Positions 36,067-49,332 of a stretch of DNA of 64,000 nucleotides are shown here, in pieces. Each line of letters starts with the position of its first letter. The first letter of the stretch is position 1. This stretch comes from Gymnopilus junonius. Its lineage: Eukaryota; Basidiomycota; Agaricomycetes; Agaricales; Galerinaceae. Both the position numbers and the translations under genes were made by a program. Below the pieces are notes generated by a model. That model saw nothing but the letters and a program-made list of their open reading frames with translations, was not told the DNA's origin and did not search any database. The stretch covers positions 1 through 64,000 of the forward strand of contig JADNYJ010000134.1 in the NCBI GenBank assembly GCA_015501075.1, in the 5' to 3' direction.

Positions 36067-37939
36067 TCGCAGTTGTAGAACTGATAGAGGATGATGTCAC
36101 CAAAATTCCTCTGAGTAAAATAGCGAATACGAGAGAAAGTAAAATCCCCTTCATGGTCAAAATGTTAGTATGAAGCCATGTCAAGCCCAGATTCAGAGGT
36201 TTGAGTTATATACAAAATTTTCACCCATTGAATTTCTCCGGCTGTTGATGCAGTGACACGTCAAATCTATCTTGGTTTCTTCTGTTCAAAGGATATAGGT
36301 TCCATTATGAGAAAGAGAAAGTCTGCTTAGAAAGTGTAAGATAGATCATATGAACGTCGAGAGAGCAAGCAAAAAGATGGCCAACTAACCTGACAGACGT
36401 TTGTTGATAGATCTTCACGTCGACTGAGGTTCTGATCCGGACATGAAAGGTCTTCATTGGTGCGAGATTCAGAGTGCTAAGGAAAGAAGGTTAATTGCGT
36501 ACCCTACACAAGAAAAGCTTTGACGCGACGGTCATCAGCCAAGAAATTAAAAGAAAGACATTATAGACACGTATCATTAACAAGGCAGACGTTGTACGTG
36601 CGAGTGAATGCATAGAAGGGATAATAGTGCATGGTATGACGACGGGAAGTGTGGGCACAACATGGCACTAGCTAACATAGATAAGTATAGGAGAAACGAA
36701 TTATGACGAAGAAGAATAAAAAAACGAAGGAAAGGAAACAGAAGGGCAAAGGAAAAGGGCAAAACAACAACATCAAAAAAAAGAAAGCGTCCAAAAAAAA
36801 AACAAGCCGATGACCCTTCTTCTCCCTCTGTACGAGCTTTCCCTTCACGTTGATTGCGAGTATGGTCCGCACAGTCACCGTCCTTCATCATGTCTTCTTG
36901 CTCCCATACCGCTTCCCAGCCTAAATCTGCCTCTTCTCCTCTCCTCAAGCACCCGACGTCGACGCAGCAGAATTAGCATCCAGCTGCCTCGAAATCCCAG
37001 AAGAATTGAACTGAGAATGTGAGTGCCCATGCCCAATGGCACACAGGCGCTGGCTCCGGCTGACCCAGCACAGATAGACGGTACTGCGTATGATGGAGCT
37101 TGGATGGAGCTCATGCTGATGCTCAGGCATCTCGTCCTCACCCCGATCACGCTCTCATCTACAGGCTTCATCACGTCTCTCTTGCTCAGGTCCAGATCGA
37201 CCCTATCCCGTTCCTTCGACCTCTACTTGCTTTCTTCCTCCTGCTCCCGCTTCGCCTCTATCGCTTTACGCCGAGCTTCTTACTGCTTTCTATCCGCCCC
37301 ATGATGGCCGATCTCGCCTTGAACGACGATTCAATCCAGCCTTATGTGACGCACCACCTAGGGGGTCTTTGCGCGTAGGGCTGGTCGGAGATGAAGGATG
37401 GGGTTAAGGAAGGCAACAAGGGCCCAGCTTTGACTTTTGGGAAGGGATATTTGTCGTGGAAGACATTCGAAAGCTGACTGATGAAGCTTGTTGAATTTCT
37501 TCTAAAGAGCACGATGCTTAGCTTGAGTTGAAGATATACGCGATGTAAACAAACTAACCTTTGTGACCGAAGAATTTGTGAGGGTGCTTGTTGAAGAACA
37601 CTATTTTTTAGGATTTCGCCCAGCAGATCGATGACCTGAGCAATATGGTCGCTACCCTTGCTACACCGTGTTGATGGGGCGAGGTCAATAGTGTTAAATT
37701 TTCGCCATTGACGGGTCCGAACAGCTAGAGAGTATATATGAGGCGTTATTCTGGAAGATGTAGAATGTCACTTACAATACTGGGTAAGGACACCTGCATA
37801 GCAACCAAGGACGAAACCAACAACGCCGAAAAGACAGGTGATCCCAACAACTGGCCTACTTTTCGTAAGCTTACAAGCCCTTCGAGAATACGAGAATATT
37901 TGCGCATGCATGGGCAAAGTAAGTTACACGTACCTGTGG
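36067..37939. other. Intergenic, no supported gene
   Basis: Holds the unresolved 5' end of the coiled-coil gene. Open frames at 36875-37378 on both strands are mutually overlapping; a plus-strand segment (HPDHALIYRLHHVS near 37140) looks like part of a decayed coding sequence but I cannot name it. Confidence 0.35.
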
Positions 37940-39000
37940 CCCCTCAATACAGATTCAAACTAGGTCCCATTTCACACAGGGAATAACTTCTAGCCACCAG
38001 TACTGACACGTCTGGATATCATCGACAAATTGATGCTCGACCCACGTAGCTGAAAAGAGAGTAAGACGCATAAAGAAGAAAAGAAGTCGAACCTCGCACC
38101 GTTTCACGATCGACGATCTTGACTGTGATCTTCTCTGTCAATGCTTCATACAACACCGGGGAATCTTCATGAGATCCACGAGCGATCGATATCGCAGATC
38201 CAAGCGCGACATCCACATCATCGTTAGGATGCGACGCGTTGGGTACGATTTGAGAGAGGATGGAGGGGCTTTGAGGGTTGAGCTAGTCCGCCACTGCCAG
38301 TAAAGCCGCCACGCGTATCCAGTCGCATCTGGTTCGTCTGCGGAGCCAGAACATTCAACTGGGAGGTAGGATGAGTGCGCTCCATCATCAGCGCTTCCAT
38401 GTCCACGGAAGTCGAAGATGTTGCCAAGCTTGTGGTCTTCTCCCACAATTTTCGACGAGACAAACGTCCATTGGCCCAACATAGGGCTGTTCGAGAAGGA
38501 GGAGGTGGGTGAAGGAAGTGGCTGCGAGCCTGTGAGAAAGGTGTGGTTAAATCTTGATGCCACGGCATACGAGCCGGGTCCGTGGTGTGCTGGCAGTAGC
38601 GGCTGACGCGATAAGCTCAGTGGAAACGATGGATTCGACAACAGCAATGCAAGTGAGGACGATTTTGAGCATGAGAGCTGTAGGGTGTGTTAGCTCACGC
38701 GAGCAAGAAAAGAAATGAACGAACACGTACCGGTATGGATGACATGCAGCGATACGTGTAATCGGGTCACGGATATGCTGGACGAGCAGCAAAGGAATCC
38801 CTTGCTCTGGTGCCGCTTGATGAGATCGACCAAATTCTCGCCGATGCCATACAAACGTTCGATGCCAATAGGATTCTTGAGGCAGAAGTCGCCAAAGGTA
38901 AAGATGACGTGCGACAGCAGCTTGATCTCATCCAAGGCCATTTTGGGATGGCGTCGAGCGGACTTGACGACTTATAGAGGGACATGCTGATTTAATCAGG
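37940..39000 (-). pseudogene. SRPK-type kinase pseudogene, copy B
   Basis: Same family as 22150-23430 but in opposite orientation. Blocks in transcription order: VVKSARRHPKMALDEIKLLS (38970-38910; the ATP-binding Lys and helix-C Glu are present), IGENLVDLIKRHQSKG, HVIHT before and LMLKIVLTCIAVVES after an intron at the same catalytic-loop position as copy A (donor ACCG/GTACGT near 38730), LIASAATASTPRTRL, LTGSQPLPSPTSSFSNSPML, DTRGGFTGSGGLAQP, LYEALTEKITVKIVDRE, then EHQFVDDIQTCQYWWLEVI (about 38040-37985) and KWxPS. Functional SRPKs read RQYRCPEV there; YWWLEV shows loss of the activation-segment end. Frameshifts and stops separate the blocks. A degenerate DNA-level duplicate. Confidence 0.8.
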
Positions 39001-39874
39001 GGATTGGGATCCACACAAGAAGAGATATAGGCCACGGTCTGAATAGAGAGAGTCAGCGGAATGGTAACTGAAAAATAAGCCATACCGTAGACGTACTCAA
39101 TATCAATTTCTCCGCCAACGTTTCCAACTGTGTGGCCCACGCGTCCAGGAGTGCTTGATGTTGATGCTGCCATTCGCATTTCCCGTACTAGGTCCTTGAC
39201 CGCTGCTAGACTATCGCACGCCTTCCGTTTAGAGCTAGAGTATGCAAGGTTGTGTCAGTTTTGCACGAACTCGAACCAAGAAGCGGCACTCACCAGGTTG
39301 TTAAATAATAAGCTTAATGGATTTACGTATTCCCAAATAAGCCGCGTCTAATGACTCCGAGAGTTACACAATTATCGAGAGAAGAGAGGCGGACAGTAAA
39401 TGAAATGAGGCAGCGAGAAAACTGCTACGTATTCAAGGAGCACGTGACCATGTCGCGTCCGACGCGCTCACAGTCACCCCTCAAATTCAAAAATCCAACG
39501 GTTCCACTTTCATTGCTTTTCACTTACGCTGATAACTCAGTAGTACTCATTTCTATCTAGCCTTCATAAAATTCTAGTAAATTATGTATTACACTTGGCT
39601 TGTAAACTGTATCCACTCCAATAATTGACACCTTTAGTACGTGGTCTCGTGTTTGGCCATCTTCCCATAACAATACATTAAAGTCAGCGGTAGCAAGTTA
39701 AAGCCGAGCCGTCCGTCCTAACCAATCGGAAAGTCCCAGACATCAATCAATTTTGCCTACAGGCTTACTCGATCTTTACTTTCCCCAACATCGCTCAGCA
39801 ATGCAGTCCACCTTCACCTGACCATCGAACTACGAATCCAGTTTCCTCCATTTGAACTAGAAGTTCATTGGAAA
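39001..39874. other. Intergenic, nothing recognised
   Basis: Probably holds remnants of the N-lobe side of the kinase copy; no confident coding segment. Confidence 0.35.
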
Positions 39875-40253
39875 ATGGCTATAAATCAAATAGTTGATCA
39901 GTATATAACGCAGATTTCGAGACAGTACGGGATCCCTGAGGACACAATGTGCACAAGCCGCGCTGATATCGTAGTAGGCATGAGCCATCCAAGAATGGTA
40001 TTACAATCAATCATAAAGGACAATAACATCATGCTTATACGTTGCTTCAAGCCGATGCTCAACTTCATCGGTGATGGAAACCCAGATGAGGATCAATACA
40101 GAACTTGAAGACCATAACAACAAGCTCCTGGAAACGAACATCACGATACTCGATCACAATATCCAGCTGCAAAATCGTAACGCCGAGCTAGAGGAAAAGC
40201 TGGCGCAGGCAAATGCTACTTTAGATGGTATCCTGCTCCATTTTGTTCGGTGA
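39875..40253 (+). CDS. Short coiled-coil open frame, probably frameshifted
   Basis: Two overlapping frames: MAINQIVDQYITQISRQYG from 39875 and, shifted by one base from about 40071, a strong coiled coil (TELEDHNNKLLETNITILDH and NRNAELEEKLAQANATLDG) ending at 40251-40253. Read as one unit they give a protein of about 125 residues with a C-terminal coiled coil. No family recognised; it may be a fragment. Confidence 0.3.
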
Positions 40254-41610
40254 ATGATCAAGAGATCTGATGCGTGTTCTGTGTTATATCATTCCAAAGT
40301 TCCCATCGCAGAGAAGAAGAAAAAAGAAGGCATCAACGACCTCGCTGGTTATTGAAAGCGCGGGCAGTGCTTCCACTGATCCAGATTCTATGGTACATTT
40401 TTTGTGCTGCCAGTTTCTCCAGTTTGCCGCCCCTGAACTTTGACTTTTAAGTTTAGGAATTAGCTCGCACTATCGACAAGTTGGAATAGCTAGTAGAACA
40501 GCCTCAGAGGGACATGAAGAAGAATGGAAATGAGAGTAGTAGAGAGAGAGCATCAAAAGGAATAGAAACATGGTTCAGAAATATAGTAGTATAATACAAG
40601 GGTAAGATGCATAGATAACGTCCTGATGGTTCACAGTTGTCAGAATCAAGCTGACGATGATAACGCAGTAACGCAACTATCTAAGTGCGACAGATGTATA
40701 AGCGCAAGTTATCCTTTTAGGCTAGGTATTCTACTCATAGCAATAGAAGAGCTCTTTCAGTCACGAAATCCTAAGGTCAATTTCCGCAACTTATCCATAA
40801 CAGTGACACGTAGCTCGCCAAGAGTGGGGAAGAGATTGACGTGACGATTGAATCAGCGACAGTAGAAAAGAAGACCAATGAAGTACCGCAAAGTCCAGTG
40901 AGAAAGGAAGAGTAACGAGAAAAAATATCACTCCGAGAGCAAGACTGATGTGGTCGATTACTATGCTAGATATGCACGTACGGGGCCGTAAGACTTAAAT
41001 TTAAAAGCATTGAGCAAGCGGTGGTAAAGGATCCAAGAACGAAGACCAGGAGGTACGGCCAAGGAAGCTACAAATTTTTTTTGATTACTTTAGCATGGCT
41101 AGGAACCGAAGAGAATGTTTACTTGGTGCACGGGCAATACTGTCAATTAAATCGCTTGACGCAGGTATGACACAGACAGTGCGACACTTCAAGCAGTTTT
41201 CGAAAAAAATACCGCAAATCGTAGAGGATGGAACTGAGAGCTGAAGATTTTATATTCCAGTGCGACAACGAATCCGAAAGGAGGTTGTAGGCTCTGCAGC
41301 CTTCGAGGTCTGAATTGTATAAGCAGAAGGTGGATAAAGACGACACTGGAAATCTAATCTATCGTTCTCGGTTCTTACCGATCAACTGTATAGTTTCAAG
41401 TTCGGCATGATGCCGACTTAATCACCTGCTTAGCGCCAACCTTTTTCATTCCCTGCAAGCCAGTGAGATGTTTGACAGGAGTATCTCGATCGAATTAATT
41501 ACCCTCCAAGTACGCAAACCTAATAGCGCATTATTTTATTGGGCGCTCTAAAGAACATAAAAGGTGCTAAGGGATTAGGTCTTCATGCAACTGAACACAC
41601 AATACCACAT
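40254..41610. other. Intergenic, nothing recognised
   Basis: AT-rich, scattered short open frames only. Confidence 0.35.
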
Positions 41611-43024
41611 CTAATTAATGAGCGGAGAAAGAGCAATGGCGGAAACAACTCCCGCAAGGTTCGACATCTCGCAGTATGCATCCATGCGACAATTTAAGGA
41701 CTGTGCCTCTGTGTCAAAGACCCCTTCATATTGGGTTGTCGATGGGAGCGTCAAGTCCAAGTGGGTGATGGAGTAAGTCCTGAGCTCTGAGAGGAGACGG
41801 ATCAACCAAGTTGCGCATCCTTATCACATCAAAAATAACCCTAGGATCCATATCCGATGCGAACTTGAGTGTTGTCAATTTCGGTAGGAGCTCCCCCCTT
41901 GCATTGATGAAGTGTTGGGTTTGAACATGAATTCCCAAGGGAAGTCTAAGCTCATCTACGCAGGCGCTTGTCAATAACTCCGTCAATTCAGTATAAGAGG
42001 ATTTTCGCCGACGAGATGAGGAGTCCCATGTAGGATGATGCTAAACCTACTGAGGTAAGTAGACAATGAAGCTTCTTCAACCCCCCCTGTGCGAGAAAGA
42101 AGTCTCGTGTGGCGTGGAATATCCCAAGCGAAAGGGAATGTCCACTCGGCTCGTTCAATATGAAGGTCCGTAAGGAGAGGCAAGTAAAAAAGATCGAGAA
42201 TCTCCGAGTAGAAGTAGTTGTTGACCAGGCGCAGACGAAATTTGGCGAGAGTTGGAGTAGAATGGGTGACTTGTATTGATGTCGGAGGTGAGTAGATGAT
42301 ATATCAAATTCGACATAAAAGAAGGCGTCGATCAAGGAAGGACTCGCTAAGCGCACGATTTGTAAGAAAGTAGTTGGAGGCATTTTCGTGGTCCCAAAAT
42401 CCACCTTCAACAGCTGCGACCAGGGAAAGTTGAGTTCGAGCGGCTCTATATTATTGAACATCCGCCAAGTCACCAGTTCGAGAAGCGGGAGTGACATGAA
42501 AGGGCGGAATCTGGAGCGCTCCTCCAAAGTGAAGTAGAATGCGGATGAGAGAGGGTATTGATGGATACGATATCTACGCCCTCCAAGGACGAAAAGGCAC
42601 CCACGGGAATAGTTAACAAAAACTTTCGAATTTCCGCGTCGTAGAGAATGGTTTGCAGATACTGTATCCTGCCTATATAGGGATGAATGATATCATCGAC
42701 GATACTGACGTTATCTTTGCCGAAAAATAAGATTTCCTGGGCTTGAAAGTCAGGGATAAAGTAAAAGCAAAGGGGGTTAGGGCCACTCCTAGCGACAAGA
42801 GAATGGAAAATTCCCAGTTGAACGGTCGGATTGCGGAATAGGATCGGAAGGAAGGTGAATGAAGACCAGAAATCAGGGGTTGAATTAATAATAGCTTCCC
42901 ATTGAGGGGAGACAAGGCTGAGCCAGTGGCGAGGGTCCTCAGGTGAAGGCGGAAGAATGACGGGTCGATCTATGAGTATGCGCAGGATGGTCTGCACGAC
43001 GATGGGAGGCAGGAGAAAAGCCAT
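41611..43024 (-). pseudogene. F-box/leucine-rich-like protein, frameshifted copy 1
   Basis: Resembles the greatly expanded Agaricomycete F-box proteins, which recruit substrates to SCF ubiquitin ligases. It starts MAFLLPPIVVQTILRIL at 43024. The F-box-like W-rich motif follows (HWLSLVSPQWEAIINSTPDF then WSSFTF), and irregular leucine-rich stretches (MSLPLLELVTWRMFNN, LPLLTDLHIERAEWTFPF, LPKLTTLKFASDMDP, SITHLDLTLPSTT). Coding potential continues to a stop at 41611 through five frames, with breaks near 42553, 42270, 41990 and 41810. The first break is a CCC run that would need CCCC to stay in frame. Either a decaying family member or a gene with uncorrected indels. Confidence 0.65.
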
Positions 43025-45686
43025 GACGTGCTTGGATAGGAAAATGGGTTTACTAGAGAGATTTTCGCGTCAGGATACAGTATAGTGGTGTAAGTGAAAG
43101 TGCATAGGCATACCAAGGTACAAAAGATCGTGGAGCAGCGAAGCAAGAGAAAATTGGGATACCAGTCTGCTTTGTGATGGCGTGGATGGGTCGACGGTTC
43201 TGTGTCTCTCCGCCTCATATGCGTGTATTTATATGAATACCTAGGAGAGTCAGTCGACCCTTGACCCTTGTCCCGCCGAAAAGTTTAGAGCGGTAACGAA
43301 GATCTGACCGGAGATACGATACCTCATTTTTTGAGTTGCAGGTTCAATGGTGAATCTCAATATTCTTCAATGACCATTCGTTACAAAAAAAGTATGGTCA
43401 GCAGGATAGACTGCGGAAAGACCATGGTCCTGCGCCTGTGCCTCCCCAAAAGTTTTGAACGCCGCCATGTTTAAACGGTGACAGAGTGTCAGACAAATGC
43501 GTTACGCTTAGATACTCCGAGATCGCGCTAACGCGCCCAATAAGAAATGATAAATACCAAAGCGCCCTATCATACCAGCCTCGATGCTCGGTGAGGTTGA
43601 TTCTATTAGTAACAAGCTCAATGATTCCATCGGCGATTTACAATAAATGACGCACTTCACTTTTATCTTCCCATGCTATTGAATAGGGTTCATTTGTCCT
43701 CCTTGAAGCCGCTTGTGTTCAAGGCTGTTCATTGTATAGTCCGACTGCACCATTAGACATTTACCATGAGGCACCACGAGGCGCGAAAGTTCCGGATAGA
43801 CTTGATGATCGAAAGATACGCATGCGCTCTTTATCGGGCCGTTTTGATGATTAGTTGCTATTCCAATGCTAGTTATCTGGCCATAAGATGCATGGAAATG
43901 AAAATGCAAGAGTACAATCTATGCAGAATGAGTGGCATTCAGGACTGCGTTAATGTAGTGTGCTGACAAAGTCATAGGCAAGAATGGCACCCATGACCGA
44001 AGGACGGCGACATCGCTTGAGCTTCAAGTTGACGTTAACGGTCATGGACGTCAATTCGCAGGTACCATTCTTCAAGCGAAATGGCACATTTCAGTCACAT
44101 TCAGTCTCTAGCGGAGAAAGGAAGCTCCAAGCGATGAAGGGTTACGGACATACTTACTGTGTTCGGCGATGCGTCCCAGAAGTTCAAAAAAAATCCGTGC
44201 TGACGGCACTATATATTTCCTTTATTCAATTTATTCTGAAAGGAAATCTCAAGGCTACCTGGAATAAAGATAAAAGCATTTACGTTTGACTGGCCCTTTA
44301 CGTCTTCTTTTAGGATGCAAGTTGTTCGGCAGTCGAGTAGCTTATATGCTCCTTATATGCTCCTTCCGTGAGCGGCGTTATGTCCCTAGAATTACAGTAC
44401 ATGGCTTACTTTGAAGTTTGGAATCTACGAACGAACTATAAACACCTTAAGAGGAAGCAAGAAAAAAAGATAACGTTTATGCGGCCCTCACCTGATTCGC
44501 TCGCGAATGGTCGACATGTTGGACCCCTTCCCTGGGACCGCCCTGCGCATCCGCATGCTCTCTTGCTCGATAGCGCACCACGATAACGTTCTTCTTTATC
44601 GGGTTTTCTCTTTCATATTCCGCAGGATTTTCGCTTGAGTCGAAGTAAAGACACTAACGATGACCGTCAAACTTCAACATGGCACCTACATGAGGCGGCC
44701 TCGAGAGTACGCGAAGTGAGTAACACAGAGTAGACGAACCTTCTAAACATACCTAGCTGGCGGCGCATTTGGAAATCGAGAGTTTGTCCCCCCGGCAGTT
44801 CAATAAATGGTCAAAACATCATGAAGCGAAACCGTGCCCAACGACTTCAATTGCTCGGACTGTAGGGGTGATATCATGATGCAAAGGATGCACCGCAGAC
44901 TTAAAATTTGGTTAGACACGAGAAATTTATAAGCAGAAGATGGATCCCTACCGCAATGAGAGGGACTCAAAGAGGTGCAGGTCAGCATGGGAGGTACTGA
45001 ACGGCTTCACGCCGAATCCCTTCTGCAGATAGAAGAATACGAGAAAGACGAGATGACGAAGCAACGAAGCAACGAAGCAAGCAAGACCTAGTCACCACTG
45101 ACCACATATGCATCCTAGGGTGGTATGAAGAATGATCAGCTGAAATTGCGCAAAGCTAAGCTTTACTTGAGTCTTCGGTAAAGATGAAATGGCGTTCCAA
45201 ACAACTAATGCATGTGCATGGAGCTTTGAGGTCCTGAGAACTCTACTGGCGCGGATGCTGGTTCACAAAATACGGATAAAGTTCAGCGCAGTCGACGGTA
45301 AGCGGCGGGATTCCCACCTACTCGATCTGCACACGTGGGAATTGTTCTGGACCTTTCACATTGACCACGACATACTCGTTGTTTACCCATCTGCTGTTCA
45401 ATGCCAATTTTTTATCTTTACTTACGACGAAAGACTTCTCCTCTTCGATTTCGTCACAGCCCCTCTTTGCCCTTCCTTTATATCTGCCTCCCCATCCACC
45501 GGAACGTTGCGCTTGAATTCACGAAGTTCACAAAAAACCACATATTAGGAGATTGCAAGTAGCAGCTAGTTCCTCTCACTGCATTGCTGTAATGACGATG
45601 CATGATTACAGGCAAATTATCTCATCAAAGAATCGCTGAATTTCCTCATGTGAAGTTCAACCTCAACCACCGTTTTTTTGGGTTTC
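43025..45686. other. Gene-poor stretch
   Basis: About 2.7 kb with no recognisable gene; frames at 43676-43966 and 45189-45548 are unassigned. Holds the short CGAAGCAA repeat listed next. Confidence 0.4.
45057..45084. repeat. CGAAGCAA microsatellite
   Basis: Three and a half tandem units of CGAAGCAA. Confidence 0.7.
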
Positions 45687-46315
45687 ATGCGACTGCGGCC
45701 ACCTGGACTAGATGAGTCAATATTTGGGTATGCTATTCGATTTTCATTACCTTCCTTCGCAGACTTTTTCGCTGACCATAACTGTGTTTCAACAGCGAAG
45801 GCAGAATACAAAAGATTGGTCACTCGGAGCCAGAGTTAGTAAAGCCCAAAGTGCCCAGTCGAAATGGCAAAGCGTTCATCGACATACACGCCAATTGGTG
45901 AGTTCCTTTCTTTCTTGTGCGCAGTTTCTCTTTTGCTATCTCCTGCTATCGTTTCGAGTGATGGACACGACGTCTTTGACTGTTACCCTTCCTCCTACTT
46001 TTCTTTCTGTTTTCTACGAAAAATTTCTCTCTTCCTTTCTACATGTCAGCGTATGTCAGCACGGCGGTCTTGCACTTGTATTTGTCCAGCTTTTTATCGA
46101 TTTTTTTTTGCTTTGGTATCTTCGACCCCAACTAATGTTGTCTTCTCGGCAGGTCGAGCTCAGGGGTATTCATCACAACACCCTCTGTGCCATTATCCAG
46201 GCGAATTACGCAACATCGGTACTTTCGCCTCCGAGATCTTTTTCTTCCACCTCGAGGCCGCCCCTGAGGTCCGGGACATTCTCTTACCTTTGGAGTCGCC
46301 ACCGAAAAGAGATTA
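45687..46315 (+). CDS. Tentative small multi-exon gene
   Basis: Proposed from splice-phase continuity, not homology. An ATG at 45687 begins MRLRPPGLDESIFG; donor GTATGC at 45728 and acceptor CAACAG at 45795 join in phase to EGRIQKIGHSEPELVKPKVP and NGKAFIDIHAN, ending at a GTGAGT donor at 45898. A later segment reads RAQGYSSQHPLCHYPGELRN then IGTFASEIFFFHLEAAPEVR to a stop at 46313-46315. The middle exon(s) between 45898 and 46150 are unclear because the sequence there is T-rich intron-like. Product unknown. Confidence 0.35.
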
Positions 46316-47783
46316 GTTTGGGGTCGGCTTTTGGACAAAAATGAAGGGTTCAGTTAAGTGGAAGGTCTCCGTTGTTACGTTGGTCGGTAGAACCCTATGT
46401 TCCGTACTTGAACGTAACTGATCTGACATGCTATGTCCGTAGACCTTTATTTGTTTTTGCGAACGTCCCCAATTTTTGCGTTGACGCATTGGGTTCAACG
46501 TCAACGTCGTCAGCCCATCCTTTCCTTCTTTTCCTTGCCTTTCAAAACTCTGCAAGACCATCGCCGTCTTAGTCGCCGCTCTGCATGATCTGCTTCAAAT
46601 TTTACACGTGGAAACTCCCAATTCCCGAAGCAATCATACCTCAAGATTTCATAGACATCGCCCCTCGCATAGTCTACCACTACTGCCATATTACGCCTTG
46701 TCGCCTTCTCCCTTCCCTAATCGAATCATACTCCGCGTTCAACCCGCATCTCCCTCAAACTCTCTCATTACATAATGCCACACATCTTTGACAAGGATCG
46801 GTTTACCTTTACTGGGGAACGACGAGGGTTGGACATTACTCATTCAGTTGGATGCACTGTGCAAACTTCTGCAGGAGCAGTGAGCGTTGTTCATGCCGTG
46901 GAGGATGACGTCGATTGTCGAAGTTTTGGAGCACTGGAAGGGACCCAGACCTTTATTCCACATTTCAGAGTTGAAGATACCACCGGATGTGCCTATCATT
47001 GACAGGCTCCGCATCGTTGGTACTTTCCTCCCTCCTGCGACGGAATTTCTCTTCTTTTTAGTGCCACGACACGATTCGCCCATCCGTCCCAACGTTCTCA
47101 AGAACATCTACGCTTTAAATTCAGGTGTATCAAATCGTTCCGGCCATCACCATCGTCTCCGCATCCCTTTGTGCATTATCAATACCACATCACTTTGGTC
47201 GTGAAGCGGTCTAGCCATTGAAGGCTTCATCTCTTTGCCCCGCGTCCATAAATGATACTGGGTTTGGAAGGATGGATGATGGACGATAAGGGATCCTATA
47301 AAGGACGACGGCCTGCATTCGGACGCTCAAAAACAGGCGAGAGACATTGCTGTATAGGATGATGAGACGTCAGAAGGATGAGTCCTGAGGTAACCGTTGA
47401 GCGGTTGCTCAGCATCGCCGTGCACTCTTGTAGGCAGTCCTTTCTATTAATATTCATACATTCTTTTGATCCTTGATTTCTCTCATTAGTATCTACACGA
47501 TTCTCGTCGGTCGCTATCTGGTGATTATTTCTTCTTATTTCATCAACGCTCTTGCTGAACTTAATACAGTGAATCGTACTCAATTGACTGAAAGTCCTCT
47601 CTGTCCGGCTGGCTCCACGTCAGTGGGGAATGCTTGCTGAGACTTTTTTATGGAGAGTTAGTACGTTACATATTCATTTCAACTTCGAGCCATTCAAACG
47701 TATTTCTCCGTACAGATACTAGAGAAAGTTATGCATTAGTTTTCGGCGGAGCATCTAATATGTATGTGTAGCAGTTTTAATTC
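46316..47783. other. Unassigned region
   Basis: Plus-strand frames at 46585-47204 look partly protein-like (for example HISELKIPPDVPIIDRLRIV) but I see no family and no coherent splice model. Confidence 0.35.
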
Positions 47784-49332
47784 TCAATCCTCTTTCTCGA
47801 ATTTTAAAACTTCGGGCGTCCCTGTCCCACACCTATAGTGGATGTCGGTCTGGTTCGAAAGGTGCGTATACCGTACTTCCAGATCTATTATTCTGTCAAG
47901 GTAGTCCATATCGTAAAATTTCGATGTCTGGCAGGCAGTGAGGTCCAATATTGCAATAGGAAGTCCAATCTCTTTGCGGTGTTGCAACAAGGCCATAATT
48001 GGGCCCTCAGGATACCTTCTCCACGCAGTCTGTGGGCGTATGCTGCTCAGCTTCAATGAGCGCAGGGTCGGAAAGCATTTCCTGTTATCTGCACTGATGA
48101 TAAAGTCGAGAGTGTCCTCCGATGTCTCCAGAAACGATATGAACGAGAGTGACCTAAGCAGTGTTTTCAATTGCGCATTTAGAAGTCCTTCGAGGCCTGA
48201 TATCTCCAAGACGGCTTCCTTTATCGGTTTGGACATCAAAAAAGACGATAGGTAGTCAATGAGAGTTCGGGAGAGTGTATCGTAGTACTCTAAATAAATT
48301 GAGATGTTCTGCGGGACTTCCATTGTATCGATGTCGACCCGGACCTCCTGGGAGTGAGTACCATTACGGCATTTGAGTAAAATTCGGCTGGGCGTATGAG
48401 GCGCAACTGCGGTGTGGATATAGTCTATTAAATGCTCGGATGTGGAATTTTCCAGGTTGGGTATCCGTCCGTCCGCCATTGTTGGGTTTGATCTGATAGA
48501 GATTGAGCATCCCGCCGCAGGTTTTATAACCTTTACTATCGGAAACCAGGTGGTAAGAGGGCCGTAAATGTGTAGGAGCTCAAGGTGTTGGAGGATGACA
48601 TATGAACGGTCTTGAAAGAGCCAATCCGGGTGGTCATTGCGCAGGAAGGTAAGATGTAATCGTTCCAGGAGTGGCATATTAACCAATGCATTTAATAACT
48701 CTGAGACATCGAAGGCTTGATCGACCCGTATATCCCGAATATTGGACATCCACGGTTCTGTGAAATTGAAAATTATACCAGTAACATGGAAGATGTGGAG
48801 CTTTGGCGCATGATCAGCGAAAAAAGGTAAGGGAGAAAGCGAGAGAACACGGGGTTCAAATGTATAGGGCGTCTTAAATACCTCCAGGCTCGGCGCTGGG
48901 CGTTGAAATACATTTGGAGGCGAACATCGTTTGCCAAACTGCCTAAATGAATAATATCAATATCAAATCTTTGAATCCTCTCCCAGTGGTTCTCAAGGAC
49001 CAAGACGAAAAACTGATATACGGCCAGGTTTGCCATTCCGAGAGATCCTCGTACCCAGAGAGGAGCATCGCCAGTCCGTCGGAGATTTCTTCCTTCCACT
49101 TTTGACTCCTAAAGAAGATGTGGGATGTGTCGATAAGTCGACCCCACAACACCGGTGATCGTAGGATGATCCTGCGCCACAGGCGACATACTTGAGAACT
49201 AGACATTGAATGTGTAAGAGAGTGCTTTTCGGGGTTGATTGAAAAGATAGTGGTATTTTCCATGAAGATACTGTATAAGGTGTCGTCTGGGAGTATGGAT
49301 ATTGTAGAGTTGGTGCCGCTTCGGGGATGCAT
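47784..49332 (-). CDS. F-box/leucine-rich-like protein, copy 2 (two frameshifts)
   Basis: An F-box protein of the Agaricomycete type: STISILPDDTLYSIFMEN, then SSQVCRLWRRIILRSPVLWG and RLIDTSH (the F-box with conserved Leu-Pro and Trp residues), RRTGDAPLWVRGSLGMAN, NHWERIQRFDIDI, QRPAPSLEVFKTP, FFADHAPKLHIF, and irregular leucine-rich repeats to the stop at 47784. The start is at 49332. Two one-base breaks interrupt it: near 49082, where ATC CTC would need one more C, and at the TTT run 48913-48915, where the coding strand needs AAAA. Repairing both leaves one frame of about 515 residues without further stops, so this is probably a functional gene with sequence errors. Its neighbour at 41.6 kb is a distant family member in the same orientation. 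Confidence 0.7.

Noticed and set aside
45057..45084. CRISPR-like or satellite array
   Set aside because: Only three and a half eight-base units with no spacers; a simple microsatellite in a eukaryotic genome.
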